Shown here in pieces: positions 24,110 through 33,858 of a stretch of 45,082 nt of DNA (the stretch's first letter is position 1; each line of letters begins with the position of its first letter). Origin of the DNA: Spartobacteria bacterium UBA5019 (GTDB taxonomy: Bacteria > Verrucomicrobiota > Verrucomicrobiia > Chthoniobacterales > Terrimicrobiaceae). The position numbers were made by a program, and so were the translations under genes. Under the pieces are notes generated by a model. The model did not search any database. It saw only the letters and a program-made list of their open reading frames with translations, and was not told the origin of the DNA. Where the stretch lies: positions 1 through 45,082 of the forward strand of contig DGXZ01000065.1 of NCBI GenBank assembly GCA_002396485.1. Direction: 5' to 3'.

Positions 24110-26143
24110 GTGGCCAGGTCCTACACACTGCAAGCACCTCCCCCACCCTCCAGCGGCATCGACTACCCCTCGGAACTGAATGATCAGCAACTCGCCGCTG
24201 TGACATCCCCCGGCGGGGCCTCGCTGGTCATTGCCGGCGCGGGCAGCGGAAAAACACGCACACTGACCTACCGCGTGGCTTGGATTCTGGAACAAGGCGT
24301 TCCCGCCCCCTCCATCATGCTCCTCACTTTCACGAACAAAGCCGCGAGAGAGATGACCGAGCGGGTGCACACACTCATCCCCGGTGCGGCCGATGGACTC
24401 TGGGGCGGCACATTCCACTCGATCGGCAACCGCATCCTCCGACGCCACGCCGAGGCCGTCGGGTTTCGCCAAGGATTCAGCATCATGGACCGCGAGGATT
24501 CCGAGGACATGATCGCGTCGGTCGTGGCACAGGAAGGCATCGTCTCCACCGACAAGCGATTCCCAAAGGCAGGCGTGCTCTCGGACGTTTTCAGCTACTC
24601 GGTCAATACTGGGCTTCCGATTTCCAAAGTGCTCGTCGAGAAATACCGCTACTTTATTCCTCTGGCGCAGGACATCGAACTCGTCCAGACCGCTTACGAA
24701 TCGAGAAAAAAGGAGGCGAACTCGATGGATTTCGACGACCTCCTCGCAAAGACCCTTGAGCTTTTCCTGACGAATCCCGACATCGCCACGCAATACCAGC
24801 GCCAATTTCAACACATCCTCGTCGACGAGTATCAAGACACCAACCGCCTCCAGTCCGAACTCATCGACCTCCTTGCCGCACACCACGGGAATGTGATGGT
24901 CGTAGGCGACGACGCACAGAGCATCTACTCGTGGCGCGGGGCGAATTTCGAGAACATCCTGAGATTCCCCGAGACACACCCCGGCGCGCAGGTGTTCAAA
25001 ATCGAAACGAACTACCGCAGCGTGCCAGGCGTTCTGGATGTTGCCAATGCCGCCATTCTCACAAACGAAAACCAATTCCCGAAAAACCTCGCACCCGTCC
25101 GAAAGGCTCATCCCATCAAGCCCGCGCTGGTTGCATTGCCAAACAACAACCAGCAGGCGGCCTTCGTCGCGCAGCGCATCATGGAACTCTCGGACGAGGG
25201 CGTGCCACTCGAGCAGATCGCCGTCCTCTACCGGGCCCACTACCATTCGATGGAGATGCAACTCGAGTTCACCCGACGCGGCATTCCCTTCAGCATCACC
25301 AGCGGGCTTCGATTTTTCGAGCAGGCCCACATCAAGGATGTCGCCGCTTTTTTGAAGTTCACCGTCAATCCACGCGACGAAACGGCGTTCAAGCGCATGA
25401 TCCGCATGCTTCCGGGCATTGGAAACAAAACCGCCGAGACGCTCTGGCAAAAGACCTCGGCGATCCTCGATGGGAAAACCAATTTCGCAGACCTCGCCGG
25501 CCTGAAGGTTCCTGCCAAAGCTCAAAAGTCGTGGGACCAATTTATCCACACCCTAGGCGACCTCGCTCCCGCCGCTGGACCGATGAAGCCGTCCGAGATG
25601 ATCTCATGCGTCCTCTTCGCCGTTTACGAGGACTACATGAAGGAAAAATTCCCGAACTACGACGCCCGCCACGAGGATCTTGTCACGCTGCAGGAATTCG
25701 CTGGGCAATTTGAAACAACGGCAGATTTCCTCTCGCAACTTGCCCTGCTCGGCAGCTTGGAGACGGCCGACGCCTTTGCCGGTGCTGCCGAAACCGAGAA
25801 AGTGACTCTCTCGACCCTGCATCAGGCCAAAGGCCTCGAGTGGAAAATCGTCTTTCTCATCTGGCTGGCCGATGGCATGTTTCCCAGCACCCGCAGCATT
25901 GAAGACCCCCGTGCGCTCGAGGAGGAACGCCGTCTTTTCTATGTCGGAGTGACCCGCTGCATGGACGAGCTCTACCTCACCTACCCCGAGATGCGCCTCG
26001 CCGCTGGCTACGACCAGTCATTCTACTCGCCCTCGCGCTTCCTCCGCGAGGTCCCGGAATCCCTCTTTGAATGCTGGCAAGTGAACCAAGCGCCACCCGC
26101 ATTCCGCGCACCGCGCGATCAGGATGGGGATATCCCGTTTTAA
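24110..26143 (+). CDS. UvrD/PcrA/Rep-type superfamily 1A DNA helicase
   Basis: A 677-residue 3'-5' DNA helicase for repair or replication restart. Motifs: N-terminal NDQQLAAV Q-motif, Walker A AGAGSGKT (42-49), Ia TFTNKAAREM, II DEYQDTN, III VGDDAQSIYSWRGA, IV ETNYRSVPGVL, V LSTLHQAKGLEWKIVFL, VI EERRLFYVGVTR. Motif V has HQAKGLEW, as in UvrD/PcrA. The start is a GTG at 24110; no upstream ATG lies in this frame. Slightly shorter than PcrA, lacking the long C-terminal tail that binds RNA polymerase in some PcrA/UvrD proteins. It probably forms one transcript with proC, TPR and the carboxypeptidase. Confidence 0.94.
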   Translation: MARSYTLQAPPPPSSGIDYPSELNDQQLAAVTSPGGASLVIAGAGSGKTRTLTYRVAWILEQGVPAPSIMLLTFTNKAAREMTERVHTLIPGAADGLWGGTFHSIGNRILRRHAEAVGFRQGFSIMDREDSEDMIASVVAQEGIVSTDKRFPKAGVLSDVFSYSVNTGLPISKVLVEKYRYFIPLAQDIELVQTAYESRKKEANSMDFDDLLAKTLELFLTNPDIATQYQRQFQHILVDEYQDTNRLQSELIDLLAAHHGNVMVVGDDAQSIYSWRGANFENILRFPETHPGAQVFKIETNYRSVPGVLDVANAAILTNENQFPKNLAPVRKAHPIKPALVALPNNNQQAAFVAQRIMELSDEGVPLEQIAVLYRAHYHSMEMQLEFTRRGIPFSITSGLRFFEQAHIKDVAAFLKFTVNPRDETAFKRMIRMLPGIGNKTAETLWQKTSAILDGKTNFADLAGLKVPAKAQKSWDQFIHTLGDLAPAAGPMKPSEMISCVLFAVYEDYMKEKFPNYDARHEDLVTLQEFAGQFETTADFLSQLALLGSLETADAFAGAAETEKVTLSTLHQAKGLEWKIVFLIWLADGMFPSTRSIEDPRALEEERRLFYVGVTRCMDELYLTYPEMRLAAGYDQSFYSPSRFLREVPESLFECWQVNQAPPAFRAPRDQDGDIPF

Positions 26144-26165
26144 AAAAAGAGCTCAGCTCTCAACA

Positions 26166-26199
26166 CCTCCTCTGTGATCTCTGTGCGCTCTGTGGTCAA
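26166..26199. repeat. Copy of a dispersed CACAGAG-type intergenic repeat
   Basis: In the 138-base gap between the helicase and leuS, the minus strand reads TGACCACAGAGCGCACAG then AGATCACAGAGGAGG. This near-periodic (N)CACAGAG sequence is of a type I recognise from intergenic regions of many environmental bacterial genomes. A related sequence occurs at 30067-30201. Function unknown; it may be a mobile or structured element. Confidence 0.5.
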
Positions 26200-26281
26200 T
26201 CCATCAGGACGCCGGCTTGCCCTCCCCGCGTATCGGTTTGCAGGCACGCGCCATTGCGCATAGGCTTCGCCTTTTTCCAAA

Positions 26282-28822
<2,541 letters not shown>

Positions 28823-28913
28823 AAACCAGCCAAGCCACCACCACCACCGCAAAAAAACAGGATTTTCGCCTTGTCAAAGCGGCTCCGGCGCTTAGTTTCT
28901 TTCACCCCAACAA

Positions 28914-28988
28914 GGCGCCTTCGTCTAGCGGTTAGGACACAGCCCTCTCACGGCTGGTGCACGGGTTCGATTCCCGTAGGCGTCGCCA
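28914..28988 (+). tRNA. tRNA-Glu (anticodon CUC)
   Basis: Folds into a complete cloverleaf. The acceptor 5' strand GGCGCCT pairs with AGGCGTC (one G-T pair). The D arm contains TAGCGGTTAGGAC. The anticodon stem CAGCC/GGCTG closes the loop CTCTCAC, giving anticodon CTC for the Glu codon GAG. The T arm is ACGGG-TTCGATT-CCCGT. The discriminator is G and CCA is encoded. It marks the boundary between the housekeeping block and the rhamnoside cluster. Confidence 0.96.
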
Positions 28989-29190
28989 CTCTTTGGGGAT
29001 GAAAAAGTCCTCTAAGAAATCACAGATTTTTTACCTCCAGCCTTTAAAAAAACAGGACATCAATGGAGGGAGGTGAACACTGCCGCTCAGCAACCAGTGT
29101 GTGCGTGCGACTCAGGCCTTCCTGCATAGCAGCACAATCACTGGCGCAAGTTTCAAGGGCGAAGCTTTTGGTTCGCCCGGCTGTGGCTCA

Positions 29191-29997
29191 TCAGACCGTT
29201 TCGAGAATGACGGGATTGGTCAGCTTGCCGATGCGGTCAATTTCGATGGTGACTTGATCACCCTCTTTGAGCCAGCGCGGAGGCTTGGAGGCCATGCCTA
29301 CGCCGTGCGGTGTTCCGGTGAGGATCACTGTGCCAGGCGGCAGGGTGTTGCTGGCGCTGAGAAATTCGATAATCTGTGCCACGCTGAAAATCATATCATC
29401 GGTATTCCAGTCCTGAACGGTTTCGCCATTTAGGATGGTGCGGATGCCGAGCGTTTGAGGATCGGTAATTTCATCGGTTGTCACCAGACATGGACCGAGG
29501 GGTGAGAATGTATCGAAGGTCTTACCCTTGCACCATTGACCGCCGCCCCATTTGAGTTGCCAGTCACGGGCGGAGACATCATTCGCGCAAGTGTAGCCCA
29601 GCACATAGGAGAGGGCATCCGCCGCCTTCACATTCTTGCAAGGTTTGCCGATGACAACTGCGAGTTCGCACTCGTAGTCCACTTCGTGGCTCGCGGCGCG
29701 CACGGGGATTTCGATCGGGTCGCCGGGATTCTGCACGGTGTTGATTCCTTTTGTGAAAAGGACAGGGCGTTCCGGAGCTTTCATGCCGGATTCCTCAGCA
29801 TGGTGACGGTAATTGAGCCCGATACATAGAATCTGGCTGGGCTCGAATGGCGCAAGGAGCTTGGCAACCTGTGCCGGTTCGGTGGTTGCTGTTAAGCCAC
29901 TGTAAAGTTCACCGGAACATTGCAGTGCCGTGCCATCCGGCTGGAGCGCTCCATACTGAATGGTTCCGTTGTTATTGGTAAATCTTACGATTTTCAT
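29191..29997 (-). CDS. Fumarylacetoacetate-hydrolase-family enzyme (likely 2,4-diketo-3-deoxy-sugar-acid hydrolase)
   Basis: A 268-residue FAH-fold protein. The metal site is visible as YECE (Glu109, Glu111) followed by Asp140, the E-x-E-x28-D pattern of the family. CIGLNYRHHAEESG (58-71) is the conserved active-site loop, and TPHGVGMASKPPRWLKEGDQ is the conserved C-terminal lid. Relatives cleave C-C bonds of diketo acids. As the last gene of a rhamnoside cluster with RhaT and dehydrogenases, the best guess is the LRA6 step, cleaving 2,4-diketo-3-deoxy-L-rhamnonate to pyruvate and L-lactate (inference). Ureidoglycolate lyase or a fucose-pathway hydrolase are alternatives. The AT-rich sequence before the ATG has no Shine-Dalgarno. 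Confidence 0.85.
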   Translation of the reverse strand: MKIVRFTNNNGTIQYGALQPDGTALQCSGELYSGLTATTEPAQVAKLLAPFEPSQILCIGLNYRHHAEESGMKAPERPVLFTKGINTVQNPGDPIEIPVRAASHEVDYECELAVVIGKPCKNVKAADALSYVLGYTCANDVSARDWQLKWGGGQWCKGKTFDTFSPLGPCLVTTDEITDPQTLGIRTILNGETVQDWNTDDMIFSVAQIIEFLSASNTLPPGTVILTGTPHGVGMASKPPRWLKEGDQVTIEIDRIGKLTNPVILETV

Positions 29998-30066
29998 ATG
30001 TTTATTTTTTGTTTTGATGTTTAATTTAGTTTACTATTCATTATCCTAAGTCCGGCAGTAGGAATT

Positions 30067-30201
30067 AACCACGAATTTCACAGAAAGCACAGATTAAATC
30101 AGTTGCGTATCAAAAATTGCTTCAACACAATTCACCCGCAGGGTGAGTGCCTTGAACTCTGCTAGGCCTTGGTAATCTGTGTTTTTCTGAAATCTGTGGT
30201 T
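30067..30201. repeat. Long imperfect inverted repeat enclosing a small perfect hairpin
   Basis: Arms 30067-30096 and 30173-30201 are near-complementary: both read AACCAC..ATTTC..AGAAA..CACAGATTA when oriented alike. Inside them a perfect 6-bp stem TCACCC-GCA-GGGTGA sits at 30132-30146. The element lies 24 bases beyond the stop of the GH78-Lcl_C gene and about 70 bases before the FAH-family start, in the otherwise compact cluster. It could be a terminator-like or processing structure in the mRNA, or a small mobile element. The arm sequence resembles the repeat at 26166. Confidence 0.6.
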
Positions 30202-30224
30202 CAAATGCTTTGTCTAGGATTATT

Positions 30225-33200
30225 CTAAAACCGCCGCACTGCTCTCACATGCCACGGACGATCTTTGGAGCGGAAACTGGCGTTGCCTCTGCTGAAGTTC
30301 AGTTTTACGGGCTGGTCGCCCGTGGCAAGGTGCTGAGTGTCACCGCTGAAGTTGAAGTCGTAGCCCTGTCCGCAATCGGCTCCGAACTCGGATGATGACC
30401 AGTAACCGCCATAGGTCGGCGCCACATAGTCTGTTTGCAGCCCTTTGGACTCGGGGTCGTTATCATTTTCTAAATCCCTGTTGATGAGGCCGGCCTGCGC
30501 CGCAAGTAATTGAAGTTCGACCCGAGAGGGCAAATACCAATCCCTGAAGCCACCAGCAGCATACTCAGCGCACAACTTAGCCGCGCTCTGGTTATGTCCA
30601 CTTTGCGCGATAATGGCTTGCGTCGGACCGCGGCCATCGGCTCCGGGAATGCTGACACCCTTGGTTGAAGCACTGCCCACTTTCTCGTCGATGACATTGC
30701 TCCAAGGAACCCCTACTCCCCCATCCAAATCCTGGAGGCTGGCAATCAACCCGTGCTGCCGGTCTTTGGTAACCCAATAGACGATACCGCCACCAAACCG
30801 CTCACCGATATAGTGCCCTTCTTTGGCTTGGTCTGGAACTATGGTTTTTGACTTCGCTTCAGCAAGAGCAGGCGCCACTTTTTCCGCCGGTAATGTCGCC
30901 TGGAATTCATACTCACCCGAACCGACAGTCCAAGCAGGCTGACCATCCGAACCTTTCGTTAAGGTTGCACCACGGGGTGCTTCCACCTCGCCGGCGCTCT
31001 GGACCGGAAGCTCGACGGTTCCCGTGGAACCGACCGGAACCTGGATACGCAATGTCAGCTTGTTCCCCTCGCGTTTCCAGTCGCTGGTGATGGCACCACG
31101 GATGGAATTGTAGGTCGCCCGTGCGGAGTTGAGATCCTTGATCACTCCGGGGCGGAAATAGATGTGCTTGAAACCCGGTTGTGCGGGGTCCACCTGAATA
31201 CCCGCCAGCGAGTGATACATCCACTCGTCGATCGAATTGAGTCCCGCTTGATTCAAGGTGGATTTGCCATCCCAACGCTCCCAGATTGTTCCCAGTCCAT
31301 TTTCCAGCATCTGGCCGAAACTCGGGTAGTCGTTCTGGTTGAGCATTTCCATCGCCAGATCACCGCGGCCCAGTTCGGTGACGACTTTAAAGAGATCGCG
31401 GGTAGCTGGGACACCCGTGCTCAGGTGGCCGTTCCTCGTTTCTACAATGTTATGGATCAGATAATCGAAAACCTTTTTCCGATCCTTAGGCTCACAGATA
31501 TTCCAAGCCAAGGCCAGTGCCTGCAAGGTCTGGCTGTCTTCCGCATAAGCTCCGGTAGCGGGGTTCATCCGGGCGTTGAGGTTGTTGCGAATCTGCTCGG
31601 CCAAAGCGCTATACTTCGTGGCATCGGCACTTTCACCCAATACAGCGGCCGTTTTTGCCAGGAGAGAGACAGAGTTAAAAACCGCAAAGCCCCCCATCAT
31701 CTCGCTAGATGAGAGGAATTCAGTTTCGGCATCTTTGGGTGGCACCATGGTCATAGCTACCTGGTTGCCATCGCGATCCTGAAAGTAGCCCACAGCGGTA
31801 TGGTCGCGATACATGGAGGGGACGAGGCCATCCGGGTAATTCGCAATCAGGAATTCCATGTGTTTCTTAGCTCCATTGTAGGAGCGTCGGAGGATTTCCG
31901 GGTCACCAAAGCGTTCATAGAGCACCCAGGGGGTGCGGCAAACGACATGAGACGTCCACCAAGGATCTGTATTCCGGTTTGGCGGCCTTTTAGTCGGATT
32001 GTCTTTTTCCGGCACACAGTGAGGCAAACTTCCATTCTCCGCCTGCGCATCCAGGTAGTCTCCGATCCACTTTTCGTAACTCAGGAGGTTATTGAAGTTG
32101 TAGCTACAGGCTTCAGTGGTGACAACGCCCTCTCGCCCCCATCCCAATCTCTCCCGGGCGGGATTGTCCGTCGGCATGCCGTGCCAGGTGCTCCGGAACG
32201 TGCGGACAGAGGCCTCGTGCAGCCGATTAATACGCTCGTTTGAGCAAGCGAAGCTGCCCACTATAGGCAAGTCCGTATGCACCATACAGCCGGCGACGTC
32301 GGAAAGCGCTGGTTCATAATCGAGCCCTTCAATCTGCACGTAACGACCGCTGCCGTAACAAAAATGCGGTTCAAATTCCTCCTGTTCGGCACCGCTGAAG
32401 ATGAGGTCGATTTGCTGATACCGCGCCCGATCGCGAAGATTGCTTCTGTTTTTCGGCATCGGAGCGGCACCATGTCGGTTGTTATTGTCCTTTTGCAGGC
32501 TCCCGTCAGGGAAAAGGCGTTCATTCCAATGAATCTGGACCTCCTGCCCAGGCTTCCCGTGACCGCGAAACCGAATCCAACCCGTGATGTTTACACCCAG
32601 ATCCACGATCCAAACTCCAGGTCGCAGCTTTTTGATTGAGAGCGGGTTAACCACTTCCATCACCCGCATAGGGGGCATCATTTGTGCGTAGAGCGTTCCG
32701 GGTGGCGCTTCCACAATGGCCGGAGCCTCCCAGTTTCCTTTGTTTCCGCCCGGCATGCTCCAACGAGGGTTGCGCAGTCGTGCATCAATGGTCTCCCCAC
32801 CGAAGAAGCAGTTGAAGGTAACTTCGCTCGGTGTGGCCTGCCAATCGGGTGATGATGTGATATCTTCCACCGAACCATCTGGATACTCCACCCGTAGAAC
32901 GGCCTGAAAGCGCGGCGACAAGCGCGGAAACGGCGCTTCCGTCACCAGATTGGCAAACCCGTTGCCGAGACGAATGCCCAGACAGTTTTCACCGCTCTGA
33001 ACAAGGCCGGTGAGATCGCGAGCCACATAAGGCACCCGCTTGCGAAACTCCGTCAGCGCAGGGTCAAGCACTGCATCGCTTGCGGGCTTCCCGTTCACCC
33101 AGATATCCGCTACACCGACCGCAGCCACATAAAGCGTGGCACTTTTGGGCTGTGCTTTGAGTTTGAAATCCTTGCGGAACTGCCAAACTGGAAAGAACTC

Positions 33201-33695
33201 CGGGGTGAGCGTTCCATCTTGCGGGGACTTTCCAAGTCGGGGGGCCCCCAGCCACTCCTTCGGCCAATCGGTGTCGGCCAGCAGTCCCATGCGCCATGTG
33301 GCCATCTCGCTCCATTCCCCCTCTTTTCCCTGCGCATCCCAGCAGCGCACCTTCCAGTAATACGGCTTGCCGGAAAGAAGTGGCTTTCCGCCAAAAAGAA
33401 TACCGTTGAAGTCTTCGCCTTGAACCTTACCGCTGTCCCACATATCACTCTTTCCGGGTTGAAGCAAATCCGGAGACGAGGCCACCAAAATCTGGTAGGC
33501 TGTCATTTTCTGATTCGGTTGGTCGGAAGAGAGTTTCCAACTCAACCGGGGGTGCGAGGCATCTATGGCCAACGGGCTGTCTTGATACTCGCAGCGAAGT
33601 TCGCGTGCAAGCAAGCCAGCGGCGGCGTCGGCAGCGTGCAGCGCGCCCAGCGGTGCGAGCAGGATGGATGTTATGAGTGTGAGGGGGCGGAGCAT
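30225..33695 (-). CDS. GH78-type alpha-L-rhamnosidase fused to a C-terminal Lcl_C (DUF1566) domain
   Basis: An 1156-residue secreted enzyme expected to release terminal alpha-L-rhamnose. A signal peptide (1-22) is followed by N-terminal beta domains (about 30-480), among them a carbohydrate-binding-like segment with WVNGKPASDAVLDPA. The (alpha/alpha)6 catalytic barrel is about 485-830, with the conserved DNPARERLGWG (Asp510, Arg514, Glu515) and TIWERWDG (Glu806) that hold the acid and base residues. A C-terminal beta domain (about 835-930) and a linker follow. Residues about 957-1156 are an Lcl_C/DUF1566 domain (GGIVYWVTKDRQHGLIAS, GGFRDWYLPSRVELQLL, YWSSSEF, WHVRAVRRF). That fusion is unusual. 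A perfect palindrome lies 41-78 bases upstream of the ATG. Confidence 0.92.
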   Translation of the reverse strand: MLRPLTLITSILLAPLGALHAADAAAGLLARELRCEYQDSPLAIDASHPRLSWKLSSDQPNQKMTAYQILVASSPDLLQPGKSDMWDSGKVQGEDFNGILFGGKPLLSGKPYYWKVRCWDAQGKEGEWSEMATWRMGLLADTDWPKEWLGAPRLGKSPQDGTLTPEFFPVWQFRKDFKLKAQPKSATLYVAAVGVADIWVNGKPASDAVLDPALTEFRKRVPYVARDLTGLVQSGENCLGIRLGNGFANLVTEAPFPRLSPRFQAVLRVEYPDGSVEDITSSPDWQATPSEVTFNCFFGGETIDARLRNPRWSMPGGNKGNWEAPAIVEAPPGTLYAQMMPPMRVMEVVNPLSIKKLRPGVWIVDLGVNITGWIRFRGHGKPGQEVQIHWNERLFPDGSLQKDNNNRHGAAPMPKNRSNLRDRARYQQIDLIFSGAEQEEFEPHFCYGSGRYVQIEGLDYEPALSDVAGCMVHTDLPIVGSFACSNERINRLHEASVRTFRSTWHGMPTDNPARERLGWGREGVVTTEACSYNFNNLLSYEKWIGDYLDAQAENGSLPHCVPEKDNPTKRPPNRNTDPWWTSHVVCRTPWVLYERFGDPEILRRSYNGAKKHMEFLIANYPDGLVPSMYRDHTAVGYFQDRDGNQVAMTMVPPKDAETEFLSSSEMMGGFAVFNSVSLLAKTAAVLGESADATKYSALAEQIRNNLNARMNPATGAYAEDSQTLQALALAWNICEPKDRKKVFDYLIHNIVETRNGHLSTGVPATRDLFKVVTELGRGDLAMEMLNQNDYPSFGQMLENGLGTIWERWDGKSTLNQAGLNSIDEWMYHSLAGIQVDPAQPGFKHIYFRPGVIKDLNSARATYNSIRGAITSDWKREGNKLTLRIQVPVGSTGTVELPVQSAGEVEAPRGATLTKGSDGQPAWTVGSGEYEFQATLPAEKVAPALAEAKSKTIVPDQAKEGHYIGERFGGGIVYWVTKDRQHGLIASLQDLDGGVGVPWSNVIDEKVGSASTKGVSIPGADGRGPTQAIIAQSGHNQSAAKLCAEYAAGGFRDWYLPSRVELQLLAAQAGLINRDLENDNDPESKGLQTDYVAPTYGGYWSSSEFGADCGQGYDFNFSGDTQHLATGDQPVKLNFSRGNASFRSKDRPWHVRAVRRF

Positions 33696-33735
33696 GGTTT
33701 ATTTTTCCATTTACGTGATTTTTAGATTTGAACAA

Positions 33736-33773
33736 CCGATACCTGAATCAATTTCATGCAATTCAGGTATCGG
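33736..33773. promoter_or_regulatory. Perfect 13-bp palindrome upstream of the GH78-Lcl_C gene
   Basis: CCGATACCTGAAT (33736-33748) and its exact complement ATTCAGGTATCGG (33761-33773) are separated by 12 bases. The element sits in an AT-rich gap of 163 bases, 41-78 bases before the GH78-Lcl_C start and beyond the stop of the upstream rhamnosidase. There is no T-run on either side, so a repressor or activator operator is at least as likely as a terminator. No regulator gene is present in the window to match it. Confidence 0.5.
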
Positions 33774-33858
33774 GTATGTAATACGGTATATAACAATTTT
33801 TAGCAATAATTTACTATTAATATAAATAATTCAAGCTAAAAACTTTTACCAAATTTTT

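Noticed and set aside
24053..25549. 498-codon minus-strand open frame opposite the helicase gene
   Set aside because: It lies fully antisense to a gene with all helicase motifs and has no family motifs; it is a codon-bias shadow.
28851..29057. 12-base direct repeat AAAAAAACAGGA at 28851 and 29046, flanking tRNA-Glu
   Set aside because: Mostly a poly-A run and too short to argue for an integration duplication; likely chance.
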